Assembly: GCA_036557225.1 (NCBI GenBank)
Contig: DATBHX010000046.1
Span: 1-64,000, forward strand
DNA: 64,000 bases
Reading direction: 5' to 3'
Source: Angelobacter sp036557225
GTDB taxonomy: Bacteria; Acidobacteriota; Terriglobia; Terriglobales; Acidobacteriaceae
The notes beneath the pieces are model-generated. The model was not told the origin of the DNA and searched no databases. It was given only the letters and a program-made list of their open reading frames with translations. The position numbers and the translations under genes are program-made. Positions 41,903 through 50,204 of this stretch are shown one piece after another. Each line of letters begins with the position of its first letter. Position 1 is the stretch's first letter.

Positions 41903-44860
41903 TTATTGAACGTTCAGCGAGACATCATCGAGTACGAATGAGGTCTGCAGGCTTGTGTCTTCAGTTCCGATGAAGCGGATCCTTACGGTCTGCCCCTTGA
42001 ACTGAGCCACGCTGAACGAGTGCTGCTGGTAGCCAGCGGCATGGTTCAGGTTGGAGAAGGTGCCTAGTGTCGCCAGCACCGTGGTACCAGCAGAGTTGAG
42101 CACTTGCACGCGCAGAGTATCGAACGCTGTGACGGTCGTGGTCTCTGCGGTGTCAATGTGCAGCCAGAAGGTCAGGTTTGCCGTGGTGATGGTGGACGGA
42201 ATTGTCACGGTTTGAGTCGCGGTGTCAGTGTGGCTGACTCCGTAGCCATCAAGCCATGCGTTTTTGGCTCCGCTGTGCGGAGGTTCGGCGGCGCTGGTGT
42301 TGAGTACGCCGGCGGTGAGCGTCCACGGAGTTGCGGTAGCAGCTTCAAAGCCGCCATTCACGATCAGGTTCTGCGCTGCGCTGGAAGCGATGGTCAGGCT
42401 GATGGTTGTGGTGTGGGTTAGCGTTCCGGAAGTTCCCGTAATTGTGACGGTCGCTGTGCCCGTGGTTGCCGTTGAACTGGCCGTGAAGGTCAGAACACTG
42501 GTGGAAGTTGCTGGATTGGTGCCGAAGGCCGCGGTCACGCCTGCGGGCAAGCCAGAAGCTGAAAGCGTTACGCTTCCAGTGAAGCCACCTGAAGGAGTCA
42601 CGGTAATCGTCCTGTTGCCGCTGGTTCCCTGCGTCACGGTCAAACTCGCAGGCGATGCTGAGAGGGAGAAGTTCGGCGCTGCCGCAGCATTCACAGTGAG
42701 GTTGATGGTCGTGGTGTGAGTCAAAGTTCCCGAGGTTCCGGTAACTGTGACGGTCGCTGTGCCGGTGGTTGCCGTGGAGCTGGCAGTGAGAGTCAGAACG
42801 CTGGTGGAAGTCGCCGGATTGGTGCCGAAGCTGGCGGTTACTCCAGCCGGCAGACCGGAAGCAGACAAGCTTACGCTGCCGGTGAAGCCGTTGATCGCCG
42901 TAATGGAGATGGTGCTGTTGCCGCTGGTTCCCTGCGTGATGGTAAGGCTGGCAGGAGAAGCAGACACCGAGAAGTCCGCCGGCCCCGCGCCGTTGTTGTT
43001 CCAGAAGTTGACGAGGTTGGCGGCGTTCACTGAACCCCAGCCGGTGGAAAGATCGTAGCCGACCGTGGCAGCAAAGCCGGTCACGCCGGGTACTGTGTTG
43101 TTGCCGGTGGTAATGTCGTGATAAACCGCCGTGCCACCAGACTGCTGGTTGCGACCCATGTTATAGAACGCGGTGTTGGCATTACCCTGGCGTGCACCGG
43201 TCTTCTGCACGACCAGTGACATCAAGCCGGCAAAGGAGGGAGACGACGCGGAAGTTCCGCCTACGGCTTCCAGTCCGGTGGTTCCCGTGGTGTGTCCTTG
43301 AACGACGATAAAGCCATCATGGCCGGCGGCGCTGAGAGAAACGTCAGGCACGTCGCGATGGCCGTCTGCGGGCACGCCGGGGCCGCTTTGGAACGCAGGC
43401 TTGGCATAAATGGTGCTGGCGCCGCCGCCCGTCGCACCGAGACCGGATCCGCCGTTGCTGCCGCTCTCATTCCATACGACCTCAGGAATGTAGCTGATGG
43501 CTGAGCCCTGGTTGGTGGCGTTGTTGGTGGCGTTCCAGAACGTTCCGGTGCCTTCATTGAACATGGTGCCGCCGACGGCAGTCACGTTCGGAGGCGAGCT
43601 CAGGCCGGAGACGGCGCGGCCCGTGCCCGTGGCTGCATTTGAAGCGTCACAACCTGCGGCGCCGCTATCGCCGGAGGAGACGAAGGCAGTGATGCCCTCG
43701 GCTGCCGCCTGTGACCACAAATTGTTATAGAAATTATTTTCCGCCGTGCCCATGTTGGCTTCGCACTGACCGAAGCTGGTGCTCATGATGGGAGAGGTGT
43801 TGTTGTTGACGATGAATTGCGCGGAGAGGTCCACGCCGTCAGTGGTTGCTGTGGATTTTGAAATTACAAAGTTGATGGTCGCGCCTTGCCCGACGGCGCC
43901 TGACCATTCGACGTCCAAATCAGCTTCCGTTTCCTCGCCGCCACCTAAGTCGCCCGGTGCGGTTCCGTTGTGAATGAAGACCGGGTCCTTTGCCGGCAGG
44001 CCAAAGAAGCTACGGAAGAACTGCACGTCGGCGAGTTTGATGTCGGTGCGGCCGACGATGGCAATCGACTGGCCCGCGCCGGTGATGCCCGCGCTATAGA
44101 GCGGGTTCACGTTATAGATGGTGGCGAAGTCCGCCGGAGCCAGGAAATGATTCGTGCCCGACGTGAAATCAGGAACGGTGTTGTTGGCGTCGGGCGCTCC
44201 GGGGCGGAGAGCCTTGAAGTCGCTGGGCAACTGCGAGCGCGTGCTGAGCAGGCCGGCGGGTATGGGAGTAATCTTGCTTAGAAAATGGTGGCGGCCAAAG
44301 TTATGCAGAGTTACCACACCGTTTACAAGACCGCTAAAGGCGCGGGGGAGCGAAGGGTCGATTGCGTTCGCCTGATGCATCTTGCCGTTGACTTCGTACT
44401 TGCGGATGTTGGTCTGGAAGGCGCGTTCCACCTGCTGTACGTTGCCGCTGAAGTTGATCCACAAGCGGCCTTTACCTACTTCTTCAACCTTGAAGCCCTG
44501 GGCGGCCAGCCAGTTGGTAACGTCGGCCAGATCCTGGTCCGTGGGACCGAAGCGCAGGCCAAACTCTTCCGGCGTAAGAAATTTGTGATAGTTGGGCGAA
44601 CTCGGGTCCTGTTGCTGGGCCAGCAGGGTTTGCAATTCGGCCTGTGCACCTGGACGCAGGGAGAGCGACAGGATCATGTTTTTCATCGGCGTGTTGATAT
44701 CGGCTGAGCCGCGGTCAAATTCCGCCCGGGCCAGCGGATTGGTATTGCCGCGCCTGGTGATGCGGTCGGCATCATTGATGACGCGCTGCGCCTGGGCGCC
44801 AATAGCCAGGAACGTGAGCACGGCCAACGCGAGGAATAGATGACGCAGGAAACGAGACAT
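41903..44860 (-). CDS. secreted S53 (sedolisin/kumamolisin-like) protease with Ig-like repeats
   Basis: 985-residue exported protease. ATG 44860 has AAGGAG six bases upstream. Signal peptide about 1-24; pro-domain about 40-190 (LQTLLAQQQDPSSPNYHKFLTPEEFGLRFGP). Catalytic domain about 230-620: Glu/Asp pair in GGEETEADLDVEW, oxyanion Asp in SSGDSGAAGC, nucleophile Ser in GGTSASSPSFAG, and the calcium-site region YDLSTGWGSVNAANLV. Then two near-identical Ig-like repeats of about 101 residues (ASPASLTxTQGTSGN...), and a C-terminal carbohydrate-binding-like domain starting NLIVNGGFE. Sedolisins act at acidic pH, fitting a soil acidobacterium. The 5' leader is unusual. Confidence 0.93.
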   Translation of the reverse strand: MSRFLRHLFLALAVLTFLAIGAQAQRVINDADRITRRGNTNPLARAEFDRGSADINTPMKNMILSLSLRPGAQAELQTLLAQQQDPSSPNYHKFLTPEEFGLRFGPTDQDLADVTNWLAAQGFKVEEVGKGRLWINFSGNVQQVERAFQTNIRKYEVNGKMHQANAIDPSLPRAFSGLVNGVVTLHNFGRHHFLSKITPIPAGLLSTRSQLPSDFKALRPGAPDANNTVPDFTSGTNHFLAPADFATIYNVNPLYSAGITGAGQSIAIVGRTDIKLADVQFFRSFFGLPAKDPVFIHNGTAPGDLGGGEETEADLDVEWSGAVGQGATINFVISKSTATTDGVDLSAQFIVNNNTSPIMSTSFGQCEANMGTAENNFYNNLWSQAAAEGITAFVSSGDSGAAGCDASNAATGTGRAVSGLSSPPNVTAVGGTMFNEGTGTFWNATNNATNQGSAISYIPEVVWNESGSNGGSGLGATGGGASTIYAKPAFQSGPGVPADGHRDVPDVSLSAAGHDGFIVVQGHTTGTTGLEAVGGTSASSPSFAGLMSLVVQKTGARQGNANTAFYNMGRNQQSGGTAVYHDITTGNNTVPGVTGFAATVGYDLSTGWGSVNAANLVNFWNNNGAGPADFSVSASPASLTITQGTSGNSTISITAINGFTGSVSLSASGLPAGVTASFGTNPATSTSVLTLTASSTATTGTATVTVTGTSGTLTHTTTINLTVNAAAAPNFSLSASPASLTVTQGTSGNRTITVTPSGGFTGSVTLSASGLPAGVTAAFGTNPATSTSVLTFTASSTATTGTATVTITGTSGTLTHTTTISLTIASSAAQNLIVNGGFEAATATPWTLTAGVLNTSAAEPPHSGAKNAWLDGYGVSHTDTATQTVTIPSTITTANLTFWLHIDTAETTTVTAFDTLRVQVLNSAGTTVLATLGTFSNLNHAAGYQQHSFSVAQFKGQTVRIRFIGTEDTSLQTSFVLDDVSLNVQ
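42398..42995. repeat. tandem 303-bp coding repeat in the protease gene
   Basis: Two adjacent units, about 303 bp period, encode the paired Ig-like domains. Long stretches are identical at DNA level (for example the segment around GTGACGGTCGCTGTGCC), so the unit duplicated recently or is kept uniform by recombination. Boundaries are approximate. Confidence 0.85.
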
Positions 44861-45268
44861 TCGATTCTCCTTGAGCTTTAGTTCTTGAAATCAACTTGGA
44901 AAACTCAAGACCAGTGGCGTCTGAGGGCTGCGCATAGACACCAGGCTTGCTGAAAAAAGGAAATCCTTGAGGCCGGAAAACTCAAGCGTGTGGGACCGCC
45001 TTTACGCCAACGGCGCCCAGCAACATACGCTCTGTCTTTGAGGGGTTCCCCGCGCAGCGAACCCGAACAGGGTTGTGCAAGTATGCTGCTGGAATTGGTT
45101 TACTACCACAAATAGTAAGCATGGGACGAGGGGAATCTCATCGATTTCGCACTTGTTTTCATGCAGAAACAGCTACGGACAACGAATAAAAGGCGTCCAT
45201 TCCTGAATTGCATGGCAGTCGCTGACCTGTGGGTCTAGCGCCCAAAGGGGCTTTGTTACAATCTCCAT
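44861..45268 (-). promoter_or_regulatory. structured 5' leader of the S53 protease (candidate cis-regulatory RNA)
   Basis: A 408-base gap without a gene. On the minus strand, CTTGAGTTTTCC occurs twice (44986-44975 and 44909-44898), each followed by CTCAAGGA (44971-44964 and 44875-44868). Copy A makes a compact hairpin with T-runs after it (TTTTTT, 44958-44953); copy B can pair across 28 bases with CTCAAG, which overlaps the AAGGAG Shine-Dalgarno (44872-44867). Upstream, AGCGTATG (45031-45024) can pair with CACACGCT (44992-44985), enclosing CGCC-GTT-GGCG; its 3' arm overlaps hairpin A by two bases, an arrangement suited to switching. I could not match a known riboswitch. The divergent cysS promoter must also lie here. 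Confidence 0.55.
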
Positions 45269-46738
45269 TTGCCTTTACATCTCTACAACACGCTATCCAA
45301 CAAGGTGGAAGAGTTTACGCCCGCTGCGGACAATACCGTCCGCATGTATGCTTGCGGGCCCACGGTCTACGACTACGGCCATATCGGCAATTTCCGGACG
45401 TTCGTGGCGGTCGATCTGTTGCGGCGCTTTCTGCGCCAGAGCGGTTTCAGGCTGCAGCACGTGATGAATATTACCGATGTGGATGACAAGATCATCCGCA
45501 ATGCTGCACGGGAAAAGAAGACGGTCCAGGAATACACAAAAAAGTACGAAGAGGCATTCCTGGAAGACATGGCGTCATTGAACCTGGAGCGGCCGGAAAA
45601 AATTGTGCGCGCTACGGAGCACATTCGCGAGATGGCCGAGTTCATCGCGGCGCTGGAGAAGAAAGGGATTGCCTACCGTACCGAAGACGGTTCGTATTAC
45701 TTCAGCATCGCTAAGTTCCCCGAGTACGGCAAGCTGTCGAAAAAAGATTTTGGCGGGATCGAAGTCGGCGCGCGGGTGGACGTGGACGAGTATGAAAAGG
45801 ACAATGCTCGCGATTTTGCCCTGTGGAAAGCGCCGAAAGAGGGTGAGGCCCATTGGGAGAGCGTGATTGGGCCGGGGCGTCCAGGGTGGCATATTGAGTG
45901 CTCCGTGATGTCGATGAAGTATCTGGGCGAGAGCTTTGACCTGCATGGCGGCGGCGAAGACCTGATCTTCCCGCATCATGAGAACGAAATTGCGCAGTCG
46001 GAGTCGCTCACGGGCAAGACGTTTGCGCGGCACTGGGTGCACGTGCGATTTCTGCTGGTCGAAGGCGAGAAGATGTCCAAAAGCGCGGGGAACTTCTACA
46101 CCTTGCGCGATCTGCTGGTGAAGGGGCACAAGGCGTCTTCGATTCGCTTTCTGCTGACCTCGGTACCGTATCGCAAGCAGCTGAATTTTACTTTTGACGG
46201 CCTGAAGCAGGCGGCGCACTCGGTGGAGCGGCTCAGGACCTTTCAATCGCGAATGAGAATGTCGCAGCTTCCTGCGGGTACGAACCCGGCGGCGCAGGAG
46301 GCGGCGACCAAAGCGAAGCAGGAGATGCGCGCCGGGATGGAAGACGATTTAAACACCGCACGGGCCTCAGCGGCAATCTTTGACATGGTGCGCGAGGCGA
46401 ACACGCTGGCCGATCGCGGCGAGCTGCGCGAAGGTGATAAGCGGCCGCTACTGGAAGCCCTGGATCAATTCGACGAGATCTTTGCCGTGCTGAAGGATGA
46501 TGATACAGAGAAGACCCGGGCCGCGATGGAATGGGCCAAGGCGCATGGGATCACCGTGGAGGCTGGCGTAGGCGCTGACGCGATTTCTGATGACGAAGTG
46601 AACCGGTTGGTTGAAGAGCGCAACGCAGCGAAAAAAGCGCGAGATTTTGCCAGATCAGATGCGATCCGCAAACAACTCTCTGAAGCAGGAATTGTGGTGG
46701 AAGATACGAAGGAAGGGATCAGGTGGAAGAGGAAGTGA
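45269..46738 (+). CDS. cysS: cysteinyl-tRNA synthetase
   Basis: 489 residues, class I aminoacyl-tRNA synthetase that charges tRNA-Cys. The HIGH-type motif is in YACGPTVYDYGHIGNF with the zinc-ligand Cys; the remaining zinc ligands are in HIECSVMSM and LHGGGEDLIFPHHENE. KMSKSAGNF is the second signature. C-terminal helical anticodon-binding domain ends in RSDAIRKQLSEAGIVVEDTKEGIRWKRK. Start is TTG 45269 (MPLHLYNT), without a clear Shine-Dalgarno. Monocistronic. Confidence 0.96.
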   Translation: MPLHLYNTLSNKVEEFTPAADNTVRMYACGPTVYDYGHIGNFRTFVAVDLLRRFLRQSGFRLQHVMNITDVDDKIIRNAAREKKTVQEYTKKYEEAFLEDMASLNLERPEKIVRATEHIREMAEFIAALEKKGIAYRTEDGSYYFSIAKFPEYGKLSKKDFGGIEVGARVDVDEYEKDNARDFALWKAPKEGEAHWESVIGPGRPGWHIECSVMSMKYLGESFDLHGGGEDLIFPHHENEIAQSESLTGKTFARHWVHVRFLLVEGEKMSKSAGNFYTLRDLLVKGHKASSIRFLLTSVPYRKQLNFTFDGLKQAAHSVERLRTFQSRMRMSQLPAGTNPAAQEAATKAKQEMRAGMEDDLNTARASAAIFDMVREANTLADRGELREGDKRPLLEALDQFDEIFAVLKDDDTEKTRAAMEWAKAHGITVEAGVGADAISDDEVNRLVEERNAAKKARDFARSDAIRKQLSEAGIVVEDTKEGIRWKRK

Positions 46739-46740
46739 AG

Positions 46741-46780
46741 GAAATTGGTAAATGGGTAAATTGGTAAGTTGGTAAAGTAA
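46741..46780. repeat. short AATTGGTAA-type tandem repeat
   Basis: Imperfect copies of GGTAAATT/GGTAAGTT directly after the cysS stop. Low-complexity intergenic repeat; no function evident. Confidence 0.6.
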
Positions 46781-46886
46781 AGACAGTACGAATTTAGTGC
46801 CTACGACTTGGCAGCGTCTTCTTCAGCAATCCAAAGCAAAAAGGCAGTATCTGCTCCGCCGATTTTCACTACTCGTGTTCCGTGCA

Positions 46887-47342
46887 TCAACACGCCGAGC
46901 CATCCCATGTGCAGCCGAACTCGAACCCAACGTAGGGAATCCCCTTGTTTCGCAGTTGATGGACATTGACGGCATAAAGGCCGATAAGTGACCGTAAATT
47001 GTCCGCTGATTTGATATCAGGCATAAGCTCGGTTTTTTCCACGCCAGAATAGCCATATTGTCGTTGTAGTGCGGGATACTCTTTAACTAAGCCCGCAATT
47101 AATGCCTCAGAGATCCCGCGTTCATACTCGATGGTCCAAAGAATCATCGATATCTCGGCGCTGGTTAGCGGTTCTGTGCCCCTTCCTTCAGGGGCAAACA
47201 CCATCTGCACTAAGCCATCGGATCGCGTGAGCGTGTTCTGGGAGCCATAAGCGCCTTGACGGGTTTGAAATCCGATCCAAGAAGGCAGGACTACTCGCGT
47301 GGTCCAGAAAAGGCCGTCTTCCAAAGTAAAGTGAGGCATCAT
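46887..47342 (-). CDS. hypothetical protein, 151 aa
   Basis: Soluble protein with no signal peptide. FTLEDGLFWTTRVVLPSWIGFQTRQGAYG and VQMVFAPEGRGTEPLTSAEISMILWTIEYERGISEALIAGLVKEYPALQ recall the DUF6985-type small cytosolic proteins, but I hold that loosely. Starts six bases after the transporter gene ends, so it is likely co-transcribed; two ATG codons in a row (47342, 47339) are possible starts. Confidence 0.65.
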   Translation of the reverse strand: MMPHFTLEDGLFWTTRVVLPSWIGFQTRQGAYGSQNTLTRSDGLVQMVFAPEGRGTEPLTSAEISMILWTIEYERGISEALIAGLVKEYPALQRQYGYSGVEKTELMPDIKSADNLRSLIGLYAVNVHQLRNKGIPYVGFEFGCTWDGSAC

Positions 47343-47348
47343 TCCCCG

Positions 47349-48320
47349 TCAATCTCCGCCAACATTTACAGTTTTGGGGCAGGTTTCTTCTGTTACGGCA
47401 GTTTCAACCGCTGGTTGCTTCAGCTTTGAGGTATTCACCAGCCAGACCGAAGCAATGATGATGGTAGTTCCCACAAGCATGAAAATATCCACACCTTCGC
47501 GCAGGATGAGCCAGCCGAGGATCAGAGCTACGATGGGATTGACGTAGGCGTAGGTTGCGACTTTCGCCGTCGGGACGTGCTCCAGCAGATAGATGTAGGC
47601 GGTGTAGCCGATCCATGATCCGGAGACGATCAGGTAGGCGATGGCGCCTAGCGCGGACCCGGTCCAATGCGCTTTTAGAAATTGGCCGCTGGCCAGCGCG
47701 ATGGCGGCATTGACCAGACCGGCGATGGTCATCTGCCAGGCGGCCGAGACAAAGACATCCACCGAGAGCGAGAAGCGGTGGGAGAAGATTGAGCCGAGCG
47801 CCCAGGCGAATGATGCGGCCGCGAGGATGGCACAGCCAATGAGTTCCTGTCGCCCCAGATGCGTGCCGGCGGCGATACGCGGCCAGAGCAGAAGGAGCAG
47901 GCCTCCGATCCCCAGAAAGATTCCGAAGAGGCCCTGGGCGCTCATGCGCCCGGAGCGGAAGGCCCAGGCTTCAAGGATTACGACCCAGATCGGCACAAGG
48001 GCAACGATGAGTGCCGCGAGGTTGCTGGGAACGTACTCTTCCGCCCAAAGCACGCCGATGTTGCCCATGGAGAGCAGCAAGATGCCAATCACCGCGAGAC
48101 GCGCGAGGTCCCGGCGGGTCACGCGGATTTTGCGCCCGAGCAGCGCGCACGCCAGCAGCATGACCGGGCCGGAAATCAGATAGCGGACCCCGCCGGCGAC
48201 GTAGGGCGGCAGATCGCGCACGGCGATACGCATGGCAAGGTAGGTGGAGCCCCAGAGGACATAGACGAGTCCAAAGGCGACTGCAATGCGAAAACGCTGC
48301 TGCTTTTCCGATGCGGGCAT
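47349..48320 (-). CDS. EamA-family (DMT) transporter
   Basis: About 323 residues with ten predicted membrane helices in two five-helix EamA repeats. First repeat starts AFGLVYVLWGSTYLAMRIAVRDLPP; the second ends ATYAYVNPIVALILGWLILREGVDIFMLVGTTIIIASVWLV, the classic EamA C-terminus. Family exports amino acids or other metabolites by proton antiport; substrate unknown. Start is ATG 48320, the first codon of the conserved region; ATG 48344 is also in frame and neither has a good Shine-Dalgarno. Confidence 0.9.
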   Translation of the reverse strand: MPASEKQQRFRIAVAFGLVYVLWGSTYLAMRIAVRDLPPYVAGGVRYLISGPVMLLACALLGRKIRVTRRDLARLAVIGILLLSMGNIGVLWAEEYVPSNLAALIVALVPIWVVILEAWAFRSGRMSAQGLFGIFLGIGGLLLLLWPRIAAGTHLGRQELIGCAILAAASFAWALGSIFSHRFSLSVDVFVSAAWQMTIAGLVNAAIALASGQFLKAHWTGSALGAIAYLIVSGSWIGYTAYIYLLEHVPTAKVATYAYVNPIVALILGWLILREGVDIFMLVGTTIIIASVWLVNTSKLKQPAVETAVTEETCPKTVNVGGD

Positions 48321-48445
48321 GAAGTAAGAAGTAAGTACTATCATCTGACGGCGTGATGCGGCGGGTCGATGCGAAAAAACTGAATGGGGCGAATCAGACA
48401 GGGAAATGTACCGTAGTAACCGCCAGCCGGGCGGAAATTTCGGGC

Positions 48446-48451
48446 TATAAT
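48446..48451 (+). promoter_or_regulatory. possible -10 box for the aminotransferase transcript
   Basis: Perfect TATAAT preceded by GGGC; no recognisable -35 at 16-18 bases. About 250 bases ahead of the aminotransferase start. Confidence 0.4.
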
Positions 48452-48462
48452 AGAGACAGAAC

Positions 48463-48606
48463 ATGGCTTCACGCCGTACATCATGGTTCGTTTTGCGCAC
48501 GCCAGATCGCTCATTGGCGTGCTGGGTGGACTTTCTTGTCTGCCCGCGGCGCTATTTAGCGGTGCTGCCTTCGCACGCGCGCGCCAACCTCTTCGCCGGC
48601 GACTAA
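48463..48606 (+). CDS. possible 47-residue small protein
   Basis: Starts 11 bases after the TATAAT box, so its mRNA would be almost leaderless. Encodes MASRRTSWFVLRTPDRSLACW... with a basic, Trp- and Cys-containing composition and no membrane helix. No Shine-Dalgarno. It could equally be a non-coding part of the leader. Confidence 0.25.
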   Translation: MASRRTSWFVLRTPDRSLACWVDFLVCPRRYLAVLPSHARANLFAGD

Positions 48607-48701
48607 CCCACGTTTCGTCCTCACTCTGAAGCGGCCTCTCGTATTCCCACAGGAACAGGCCGCAGGCCTCAACACGCAACCATTTTGAAAAGAGGATGAA
48701 C

Positions 48702-50057
48702 ATGGCTACCCAGACGATTTCCAATGCCGGACCGAAGATCCGGACCAAGCTGCCCGGGCCGAAGGCGCAGGCCATTCTGCAGGGCGATCAGAAATTTATT
48801 TCGCCGTCCTATACGCGTTCGTATCCGCTGGTGGCCAAGCGCGGCCGCGGCGTGGTGGTGGAGGACGTTGACGGCAACGAGTTCCTGGACTTTTCGGCCG
48901 GCATCGCCGTGGTTTCCACGGGGCACTGCCATCCGGAAGTGGTGGCTGCGATCCAAAAGCAGGCAGGCGAGCTGATCCACATGTCCGGCACGGATTTTTA
49001 TTACGAGAATCTGGTCACGCTGGCGGATCGTCTGGCGAAGATAGCGCCGATGTCGGGCCCGATCAAGGCTTATTACGGCAATTCCGGAACAGAAGCCGTG
49101 GAAGCGGCGATGAAACTGGCGCGTTATCACACCAAGCGGCAGGGGATCATTGCGTTTTACGGCGCGTTTCACGGGCGCACCATGGGCGCGCTTTCGCTCA
49201 CGGCGTCAAAGACACAGCAGCGGCGGCGCTTCTTTCCGCTGGTGCCGGGCGTGGCGCATGTGCCGTATCCAAACGTGTATCGCAAACCTGAGGGCATGAG
49301 CGAAGCGGAGCACATTGCCGAGTGCGTGCGCTTCATCGAAGACCGGGTGTTCAAGACGATCATGCCGCCGGAAGAGTGCGCGGCAATCTTCATTGAGCCC
49401 ATCCAGGGCGAGGGCGGCTATCTGCCGGCGCCGGCCGAGTTCCTGCGCGAGTTGCGGAGGATATGCGACCAGAACGGAATTTTGTTCGTCGCCGATGAGG
49501 TGCAGAGCGGCGCAGGGCGCAGCGGTAAGTGGTGGGCGATCCAGCATACGGGCGTGGAGCCGGACATCGTCACGATTGCCAAGGGGATTGCCTCCGGCAT
49601 GCCGTTGGGCGTGACACTGGCGCGCGCTGAGATTATGGACTGGGTGCCGGGCTCGCATGCGTCGACGTTCGGAGGCAATCCGGTGTGCATTGAAGCAGCG
49701 CTGGCTACCATGAACGTGCTGGAGCGCGAGGGGATTCACAATGCGGAAGTCGTAGGCGCGCACATGATGAAGCGGCTGAGCAGCTGGGTAAAGACGCACC
49801 CCATGGTGGGCGATGTGCGCGGCCGCGGACTGATGATCGGCGTCGAGATTGTGAGAGACAAGAAGACAAAAGCCACGGCGCATGATGAGCGCGACCGGAT
49901 CGTGGACCTGGCCTTTGAACGCGGCCTGTTGTTCCTGGGCGCGGGCGAAAACTCCATCCGCATCGCTCCGCCGCTGGTGGTCACGCAGGAGCAGGCTGAC
50001 ATCGCGATGGATGTGCTGGAAGAGTGCATCGGGATTGTGGAGAAGGAAGACCGTTAA
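48702..50057 (+). CDS. class III aminotransferase (GabT / 4-aminobutyrate-type)
   Basis: PLP-dependent transaminase of about 451 residues. ATG 48702 follows AGAGGA. N-terminal block VEDVDGNEFLDFSAGIAVVSTGHCHPEVV, phosphate-binding NSGTEAVEAAMKLAR, AFHGRTMGALSLTASK, IFIEPIQGEGGY, VADEVQSGAGRSGKW (Asp contacting the pyridine N) and Schiff-base Lys in TIAKGIASGMPLG. C-terminal RGLMIGVEIVRDKKT and RIAPPLVVTQEQADIAMDVLEE. Best fit is 4-aminobutyrate or acetyl-lysine-type transaminase; exact amino donor cannot be read off. Confidence 0.92.
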   Translation: MATQTISNAGPKIRTKLPGPKAQAILQGDQKFISPSYTRSYPLVAKRGRGVVVEDVDGNEFLDFSAGIAVVSTGHCHPEVVAAIQKQAGELIHMSGTDFYYENLVTLADRLAKIAPMSGPIKAYYGNSGTEAVEAAMKLARYHTKRQGIIAFYGAFHGRTMGALSLTASKTQQRRRFFPLVPGVAHVPYPNVYRKPEGMSEAEHIAECVRFIEDRVFKTIMPPEECAAIFIEPIQGEGGYLPAPAEFLRELRRICDQNGILFVADEVQSGAGRSGKWWAIQHTGVEPDIVTIAKGIASGMPLGVTLARAEIMDWVPGSHASTFGGNPVCIEAALATMNVLEREGIHNAEVVGAHMMKRLSSWVKTHPMVGDVRGRGLMIGVEIVRDKKTKATAHDERDRIVDLAFERGLLFLGAGENSIRIAPPLVVTQEQADIAMDVLEECIGIVEKEDR

Positions 50058-50109
50058 TCCAACACGGTCCTTCCTGCAATCTCAAGCGACGGGATCACGA
50101 TAGCGATAG

Positions 50110-50147
50110 AAATGCCGACTGGACTGCGATGTACGGCCGGCATTTTT
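50110..50147. terminator. probable terminator between convergent genes
   Basis: AAATGCCG / CGGCATTT 8-bp stem (50110-50117, 50138-50145) with a 20-base loop and a T-run continuing to 50147. Confidence 0.6.
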
Positions 50148-50204
50148 GTTGCTGCGGGTCCTGCGATGGCGGGTTCCACTACGCAAGTGGCGCCTCGCTC
50201 ACTC

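Larger units (their letters stand above)
48321..48701. other. intergenic region between transporter and aminotransferase
   Basis: About 380 bases. Holds a TATAAT at 48446-48451 on the plus strand (no good -35) and a 47-codon frame just after it. The rest, about 100 bases to the aminotransferase start, shows nothing clear except the GAGGA Shine-Dalgarno. Confidence 0.5.

Noticed and set aside
44912..44918. GCCACTG on the minus strand, like part of a cobalamin riboswitch
   Set aside because: No other conserved cobalamin elements are present around it.
44861..45268. T-box or c-di-GMP (GEMM) riboswitch before cysS or the protease
   Set aside because: No T-box specifier/T-box sequence and no GGGACGCAAAGCC-type core in either orientation.
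48200..48344. Transporter start at 48500
   Set aside because: The extra residues have no membrane-protein character and run through the opposite-strand promoter region.
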